From NCBI RefSeq assembly GCF_000347635.1, contig NC_020514.1:3844001-3908000 (forward strand): a stretch of 64,000 nucleotides of DNA. The letters run 5' to 3'. Below are positions 58,888-64,000 of this stretch, one piece after another. The position numbers and the translations under genes are program-made. Under the pieces are notes generated by a model that did no database searches, was not told where the DNA came from, and saw only the letters and a list, made by a program, of their open reading frames with translations. This DNA is from Paraglaciecola psychrophila 170 (GTDB lineage: Bacteria > Pseudomonadota > Gammaproteobacteria > Enterobacterales > Alteromonadaceae). The number at the start of each line of letters is the position of its first letter. The first letter of the stretch is position 1.

Positions 58888-59343
58888 TTAAATTGATGAA
58901 TTGGCATCTGGCACATATAAAGATATTGCTTCACGATTAGTATACGACCACACTTTTTGCATTGCTAAAGCTTTGTCTAACCATAAATAAGCAGAATGTT
59001 CGGTTAACACTATGGCTTGATCGTTAGCGACTTCAACTACAAATACATGTTCGGTGTTGTAAGGGGTGTCCGGTGGGTAGCGGTATTTCCATCTATCGCG
59101 GATTTCATAGGTATTGATTTTTTGGCAATCAATCAGCTGATAAGCAGATTGTGTAATATCAATACTGGTTTCTTCTAAGACCTCACGCCTCGCCGTCTCG
59201 ATTGGCTTTTCACCTTGCTCTAAGGTGCCTGTCACTGATTGCCAAAATTCGGGATCATCATTGCGCTGCATCACCAACACCTGCCCAGCACAGTTATATA
59301 CAACTGTGAGGGCAGATTGAGGGATACGATAGTGTAATGTCAT
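58888..59343 (-). CDS. nudB: Dihydroneopterin triphosphate diphosphatase
   Basis: Nudix hydrolase of folate synthesis that removes pyrophosphate from dihydroneopterin triphosphate. The Nudix box is GTLEQGEKPIETARREVLEE followed by TSI, with Ser at the usual Gly position, as is common in NudB. FWQSVTG and NTEHVFVVEV are other NudB-like segments. 151 residues. It lies 12 bp after aspS, the same neighbour as in other gammaproteobacteria. Confidence 0.88.
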   Translation of the reverse strand: MTLHYRIPQSALTVVYNCAGQVLVMQRNDDPEFWQSVTGTLEQGEKPIETARREVLEETSIDITQSAYQLIDCQKINTYEIRDRWKYRYPPDTPYNTEHVFVVEVANDQAIVLTEHSAYLWLDKALAMQKVWSYTNREAISLYVPDANSSI

Positions 59344-59355
59344 TGATAATTTAAA

Positions 59356-61122
59356 TCAGTCAGTTTTCTTTTCTATTACAGTTTGAATTGACAGCTCTTT
59401 GAGTTGCTCTGGGTTGGCTTCACCCGGTGCGTTGGTCAAAGGACAGGCAGCAGTGTTAGTTTTAGGAAACGCCATCACATCACGAATCGACGTTGCACCT
59501 GTCATCAGCATCACCAAACGGTCTAAACCAAAAGCTAAACCGGCATGAGGCGGCGCACCAAACTTCAATGCTTCAAGTAAGAAACCAAATTTCACTTCGG
59601 CTTCTTCATCACTGATACCTAACAATGAAAACACTTTGGCTTGCATATCTTGTTGATGAATACGTACCGAGCCGCCACCTAACTCACAACCGTTTAAGAC
59701 CATGTCGTAAGCATTTGACAAAGCACCTGCAGGGTTAGCCGCTAATTCATCTGGGGTCATATCTCTGGGTGCTGTAAACGGATGATGCAATGCATGGAAC
59801 TGGCCATCAAATTCTTCAAACATAGGAAAGTCGACTACCCAAAGAGGTTTCCACTTTCCTTCTAACAAATCTAAATCTTCGCCTAATTTTAGTCTGAGGG
59901 CTCCTAATGCTTCTGTCACCACGGTGTTGTTGTCAGCACCGAACAAAAGAATGTCGCCACTTTGTGCGCCACTGCGTTCTAAAATACCTTTGGCCACGTC
60001 TTCCGTTAAAAACTTAAGGATAGGTGATTGCAATCCTTCCATTCCAGCATCAATGTCGTTGACTTTCATCCATGCCAAACCCTTAGCACCGTAAATACCC
60101 ACAAATTTACCGTAGTCGTCAATCTGCTTGCGAGATAACTTAGCACCGCCCGGCACGCGGATAACGGCAACACGTCCTTTAGCGTCATTGGCTGGGCCAG
60201 AGAACACTTTAAATTCAACGTCTTTTAGTAAATCCGCTATATCTGTCAATTCTAATGGGTTACGTAAATCAGGTTTGTCGCTACCGTAACGACGCATGGC
60301 ATCGGCGTAAGTCATGCTTGGGAAGTCACCTAAATCTACCGACAACATTTTTTGAAATAAATTACGTATTAGACCTTCAGTGATCGCCATCACACCACCA
60401 GCATCTAAGAAGGTAGTTTCAATATCAATCTGGGTAAATTCAGGTTGGCGATCGGCTCGTAAATCTTCGTCTCGGAAACATTTTACGATTTGATAATATT
60501 TATCCATGCCCGACATCATCAATAACTGTTTAAACAATTGTGGTGACTGTGGCAAAGCAAAAAACTGACCTTTATGGGTGCGGCTTGGCACCAAATAATC
60601 ACGAGCACCTTCGGGTGTCGCTTTGGTCAGAATAGGCGTTTCGATATCTAAGAAACCATCGTTTTCAAGATAACTGCGCACTGTGCTGGTCACTTTGGCT
60701 CTAAATTTTAAACGATCACTCATTAATGGACGTCGTAAGTCTAAATAACGGTATTTTAACCGCTGCTCTTCGGAATTTTCTTGATTCCAATCTAGCGGTA
60801 ACGGAGCTGCTTTGTTTAGTATAGTCAAAGACTTACCAAGCATTTCAATTTCGCCAGTAGACATATCTTTGTTGACTTGGCCTGATGGCCTGGCGCGCAC
60901 TTCACCACTTAACTGCACACAAAATTCATTCCGTAAACTATTTGCAGTATTAAAGACTTCGACTAAATCAGGGTCAAACACCACCTGCACCACACCTTCT
61001 CGGTCACGTAGGTCGAGAAAAATAACCCCACCTAAATCGCGACTTCGATTAACCCAGCCACACAGAGTGACGGTTTGTCCGATATAAGATGAATTGATGT
61101 TGCCACAATAGTCCGTGCGCAT
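59356..61122 (-). CDS. aspS: Aspartyl-tRNA synthetase
   Basis: Class II synthetase of 588 residues, bacterial type: N-terminal OB fold ([20 protein letters not shown]), motif 2 [18 protein letters not shown], the GAD insertion domain (about residues 290-410), and motif 3 [12 protein letters not shown]. Full length for the bacterial D-type enzyme. First gene of the aspS-nudB-ruvC run on the minus strand. Confidence 0.97.
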   Translation of the reverse strand: MRTDYCGNINSSYIGQTVTLCGWVNRSRDLGGVIFLDLRDREGVVQVVFDPDLVEVFNTANSLRNEFCVQLSGEVRARPSGQVNKDMSTGEIEMLGKSLTILNKAAPLPLDWNQENSEEQRLKYRYLDLRRPLMSDRLKFRAKVTSTVRSYLENDGFLDIETPILTKATPEGARDYLVPSRTHKGQFFALPQSPQLFKQLLMMSGMDKYYQIVKCFRDEDLRADRQPEFTQIDIETTFLDAGGVMAITEGLIRNLFQKMLSVDLGDFPSMTYADAMRRYGSDKPDLRNPLELTDIADLLKDVEFKVFSGPANDAKGRVAVIRVPGGAKLSRKQIDDYGKFVGIYGAKGLAWMKVNDIDAGMEGLQSPILKFLTEDVAKGILERSGAQSGDILLFGADNNTVVTEALGALRLKLGEDLDLLEGKWKPLWVVDFPMFEEFDGQFHALHHPFTAPRDMTPDELAANPAGALSNAYDMVLNGCELGGGSVRIHQQDMQAKVFSLLGISDEEAEVKFGFLLEALKFGAPPHAGLAFGLDRLVMLMTGATSIRDVMAFPKTNTAACPLTNAPGEANPEQLKELSIQTVIEKKTD

Positions 61123-61299
61123 GAAAACCGCCTTTAAAACGTAAACTTTGATGAAAAATTAAGGCCGCAGAGTATATACCGGATCAGCAGTCTCCTAAAT
61201 TAAATTCTCGGATTTCGTAAGAAAATGTTGCTTCTATAGACTATTAAAAATGAATTCTGCATATTTACATCAATAAAAACTAAAAACAGGGATTGAACA

Positions 61300-62205
61300 A
61301 TGTTAAAAATTGAAAATATAACAAAAACTTACGACAACGGCGTAAAAGCTCTTAACAGCGTCAACTTAGATATACCTAAAGGCCTATTTGGTTTACTTGG
61401 CCCTAACGGTGCAGGTAAATCCAGTTTGATGCGTACCATTGCCACGTTGCAACAACCCGATACCGGCAGTATTTACTTTGACGAAATCAATGTGCTCACA
61501 CAGCCCAATGAATTACGTCAACGTTTAGGTTATTTGCCACAAGATTTTGGTGTGTATCCCCGAGTCAGTGCTTACGATTTATTAGATCATTTAGCTATTC
61601 TAAAAGGCATTGCTAACAAAGGTGAACGTAAAGAAGCCGTTAACGGCTTATTGGCTCACACTAATTTGTTTCAACACCGTAAAAAAGCAGTCAGTGGTTT
61701 TTCAGGTGGCATGCGTCAGCGTTTTGGTATTGCGCAAGCCTTGTTAGGCGACCCTGACTTATTAATTGTAGACGAACCCACAGCCGGCCTTGATCCAGAA
61801 GAACGTAATCGTTTCCATAACCTACTTGTGACGTTAGGTGAAGAAAAAGTCATTATTTTATCAACGCATATTGTCGATGACGTATCTGAGCTTTGCCCGA
61901 ATATGGCGGTATTAGGTAACGGCCAAATATTGTTACAAGGTAATCCATTAGACATCACCGCCGACTTAAACGGACAAATTTGGCGTAAAACGGTATCTAT
62001 CGATGAAGCCGCGGTATTAGAAAATACTCTGCCTGTTATTTCAAAACGTCTATTCGCGGGTCGCACGGTATTACACGTACTGGCGCCTGATGCACCTGAA
62101 GGTTTTGAAAGCACCCCTGCGACATTAGAAGATGTGTATTTCTCTACTTTACACAACTCTCGACAGACCCCTCAACATAACTCTCATTTAACCCAAGCAG
62201 CATAA
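61300..62205 (+). CDS. ABC transporter ATP-binding protein
   Basis: A 301-residue ATPase of an ABC-2 type exporter. Walker A is LLGPNGAGKSSLMR, the signature VSGFSGGMRQRFGIAQALLG, Walker B LLIVDEPTAGLDPEER, and the H-loop IILSTHIVDDV. An extra C-terminal domain of about 80 residues follows. It begins after a 177-bp divergent gap from aspS and is followed 12 bp later by its permease. Confidence 0.92.
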   Translation: MLKIENITKTYDNGVKALNSVNLDIPKGLFGLLGPNGAGKSSLMRTIATLQQPDTGSIYFDEINVLTQPNELRQRLGYLPQDFGVYPRVSAYDLLDHLAILKGIANKGERKEAVNGLLAHTNLFQHRKKAVSGFSGGMRQRFGIAQALLGDPDLLIVDEPTAGLDPEERNRFHNLLVTLGEEKVIILSTHIVDDVSELCPNMAVLGNGQILLQGNPLDITADLNGQIWRKTVSIDEAAVLENTLPVISKRLFAGRTVLHVLAPDAPEGFESTPATLEDVYFSTLHNSRQTPQHNSHLTQAA

Positions 62206-62217
62206 GGAAGCTCAGTT

Positions 62218-64000
62218 ATGTTTACTCAAATGTTAGGGTTTGAATGGCGCTATTTTACTCGCCAGCCCTCTTTTATTGTGACTTGTTTAGTTTTTTTCTT
62301 ATTGCCATTCCTAGCCATCACCATTGATGGCGTGCAGATTGGTTCAGGTGGCAATGTATTGTTTAACAGTCCCTTTGCTATTAGCCAAACCATGCTGGTT
62401 TTTGGCCTGTTTGGCATGTTTATGGTGGTCAATTTTGTAGCCAGTACTGCCACACGAAACCATACATCTTTCATGTCAGAGATTATTTATACCAAACCTA
62501 TTAAACCTTTAAGTTACAACCTTGGACGTTTTTTGGGCGCTTATTTAATATGCCTAGCCGTATTTGCCATGGTGCCATTGGGTTTATTTATAGGCAGCTT
62601 AATGCCTTGGATCGATGGTGAAAGAGTTGGCCCAAATAGCTTGATGATGTATGTGCAACCCTTCTTGATTTTTTCCACTACGACCATTCTTGTTCTTGCT
62701 ACTTTATTCTATGGCGTCACCAATTTTTTTAAAAGTGTGATGGCTGGTTACATCTGTGCCTTAGGTTTGTTTATTTTGTATTTCGTTTCTGGGCAAGTCT
62801 TTAATGAACCCGAGCAACGTACGATTAGAGCATTACTTGACCCCTTTGCCCTAGGTTCATTTCGTGAATATACCCGCTATTGGACAACCTTTGAAAAGAA
62901 CGCATTATTACCCGTTCTTGAGGGTGCTATCTTACATAATCGATTATTGTGGCTGGCGGTAGGTAGTTTAATTTTGTTGACAGCAGGCGGGCTATCTAAG
63001 CCATTAAATTTCACGACAAACAAAGCCGGTAAAAAAACAAAGAAAGAAAAAATAGATGTTATTCCCGCCAACAGCAATATTGCGATTAAAGCTTCAGACA
63101 ATAACAGTTTTGCGCAATTTATCTTGCGTACCAAGTTTGAAATAAAGCAAGTCGTGTTAAGCCCTGCATTCCCTATTTTATTGCTATTTTCGGCCTTTCA
63201 ACTTATTGCCGGTTTTCTTAACATAAATGGTGCTTTTGGCGCCCCAAACTGGCCACTCACCCAAACTTTAGTGCAAATCATTATGGCTGCTTTTGGCCTA
63301 ATGACGATTATTGTCATTACTTATTACACAGCAGAAGTGGTTTGGCGTGAACGTACTGTGGGTATGGGCGATATTGTCGATAGTATGCCGGTGGGCAATG
63401 TCACTTTTTGGTTATCAAAATTACTTGCAGTGATGTTAGTGATTGTATCGTTACATTTTGTCGGTTTGGTGATGGCTATTGTCAAACAATTGCTTTCGGG
63501 TTATGAAAACATTGAATTCGGGCAATATTTGATCAGCTTATTGTATTTTGGTGTATTGCCCTTTTGCCTACTTATAGTATTGGCATTTTTACTCCAAGTA
63601 TTAAGCCCTAATAAATACGTGGGCATGTTAATTTTTGTTGGCTACATAATTGTATCCAGTGTGTTTGGTCAAATAGGCATTGAACACAACATGTTTAATT
63701 TTGGTGGCGCTCCTATTTTGCAATACTCAGACTTGAATGGCTACGGCTGGTTTATTCAGACTCAAAGCTGGTACATGCTTTATTGGAGTGCTCTGTCAGT
63801 CGTGCTGGGTGTGATGAGTTATGGAATGTGGCAACGAGGCCCTCAGGCGTCGCTTAAACAACGTTTTAATTTATTAAGTTATCAGCTAGGTAAACCAGGT
63901 AAAAGTATTGCCGCAGCAGCCATGCTGATATTTCTAGCAACAGGTGGTTATATTCATTACAACACCAAAGTGTTGAATAAATTTTATGGCCAAGAAGAGA
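62218..64000 (+). CDS. ABC-2 type permease, 3' end outside window (possible M1 peptidase fusion)
   Basis: Open from the ATG at 62218 (aagga upstream) to the right edge, at least 594 codons with no stop. It has about 12 hydrophobic segments: FIVTCLVFFLLPFLAITI near the start, a second set from FPILLLFSAFQLIAGFL, and a last TM AAAMLIFLATGGYIHYN ending at the window. A permease this long whose last TM leads into NTKVLNKFYG resembles the ABC-permease/M1-aminopeptidase fusions of Alteromonadales, in which a zinc aminopeptidase follows. The peptidase part lies outside the window, so this is inferred. Confidence 0.75.
   Translation, partial: MFTQMLGFEWRYFTRQPSFIVTCLVFFLLPFLAITIDGVQIGSGGNVLFNSPFAISQTMLVFGLFGMFMVVNFVASTATRNHTSFMSEIIYTKPIKPLSYNLGRFLGAYLICLAVFAMVPLGLFIGSLMPWIDGERVGPNSLMMYVQPFLIFSTTTILVLATLFYGVTNFFKSVMAGYICALGLFILYFVSGQVFNEPEQRTIRALLDPFALGSFREYTRYWTTFEKNALLPVLEGAILHNRLLWLAVGSLILLTAGGLSKPLNFTTNKAGKKTKKEKIDVIPANSNIAIKASDNNSFAQFILRTKFEIKQVVLSPAFPILLLFSAFQLIAGFLNINGAFGAPNWPLTQTLVQIIMAAFGLMTIIVITYYTAEVVWRERTVGMGDIVDSMPVGNVTFWLSKLLAVMLVIVSLHFVGLVMAIVKQLLSGYENIEFGQYLISLLYFGVLPFCLLIVLAFLLQVLSPNKYVGMLIFVGYIIVSSVFGQIGIEHNMFNFGGAPILQYSDLNGYGWFIQTQSWYMLYWSALSVVLGVMSYGMWQRGPQASLKQRFNLLSYQLGKPGKSIAAAAMLIFLATGGYIHYNTKVLNKFYGQEE

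Noticed and set aside
61716..62156. 146-codon minus-strand frame
   Set aside because: Antisense to the ABC ATPase, no start signal and no family.

Overview
The window is chromosomal DNA of a marine gammaproteobacterium of the order Alteromonadales, most likely from the Glaciecola/Paraglaciecola group. This is inferred from gene content and order (gltX beside tRNA-Val and tRNA-Ala/Glu, ruvB-ybgC-tolQRAB-pal-cpoB followed by tRNA-Lys genes, a liu leucine-degradation operon, LiuR-type MerR regulator), moderate-to-low GC and psychrophile-like AT-rich spacers. No phage, insertion sequence or CRISPR array was seen.

Layout. 1-5.9 kb: the 3' part of a PhoQ-type sensor kinase, a DUF1707/LiaF-like protein, a LETM1-like protein, an AI-2E-family exporter, folX and a TIGR01777 epimerase. 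5.9-14.1 kb: the ybbP-ybbA ABC exporter divergent from tesA, a small GTG-start gene, a tandem amidohydrolase pair in which one copy has lost its metal ligands, dusC and a DUF1289 gene. 14.2-17.1 kb: a decayed zone with an acyl-CoA dehydrogenase remnant, a long spacer and an unrecognised membrane protein whose reading frame breaks on a slippery A-AAA-AAG. 17.2-19.7 kb: two tRNA-Glu, tRNA-Ala, gltX and tRNA-Val. 19.9-25.7 kb: a receiver-TPR protein lacking its phospho-acceptor Asp, an SDR, kynureninase, a broken kynurenine-formamidase-like gene and a thiolase. 25.9-33.2 kb: the liuRABCDE operon, which converts isovaleryl-CoA to acetoacetate and acetyl-CoA, with an operator-like repeat between liuR and the divergent thiolase. 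33.3-41 kb: an lgt homologue with a frame break, glgC, an alpha/beta hydrolase, an MFS carrier, a hotdog thioesterase and a HDOD gene. 41.2-49.5 kb: three tRNA-Lys, cpoB-pal-tolBARQ-ybgC, a probable small RNA, ruvB and ruvA. 50.1-58.1 kb: a sigma-54 controlled catabolic cluster. 58.3-61.1 kb: ruvC, nudB and aspS. 61.3 kb to the end: an ABC exporter whose permease runs off the window.

The most interesting region is 50.0-58.1 kb. It lies between ruvA and ruvC, genes that are normally adjacent, and encodes an iron-type alcohol dehydrogenase, an NCS2-like permease, a PAS/AAA+ sigma-54 activator, a GabD-like semialdehyde dehydrogenase, an exported cyclase-family hydrolase and an outer-membrane porin. 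A textbook -24/-12 promoter with an inverted-repeat activator site stands in front of it. The order suggests a route in which a cyclic or esterified compound enters by the porin, is opened in the periplasm, is imported, and is oxidised as alcohol, semialdehyde, then acid. 4-hydroxybutyrate to succinate is the best guess.

Several otherwise conserved genes (lgt, ybgC, the permease, the HDOD gene and the 15.7-kb membrane protein) carry one frame break each, some in homopolymers. These may be assembly errors. The acyl-CoA dehydrogenase and kynurenine-formamidase remnants contain several lesions, including stop codons, and look like true pseudogenes.
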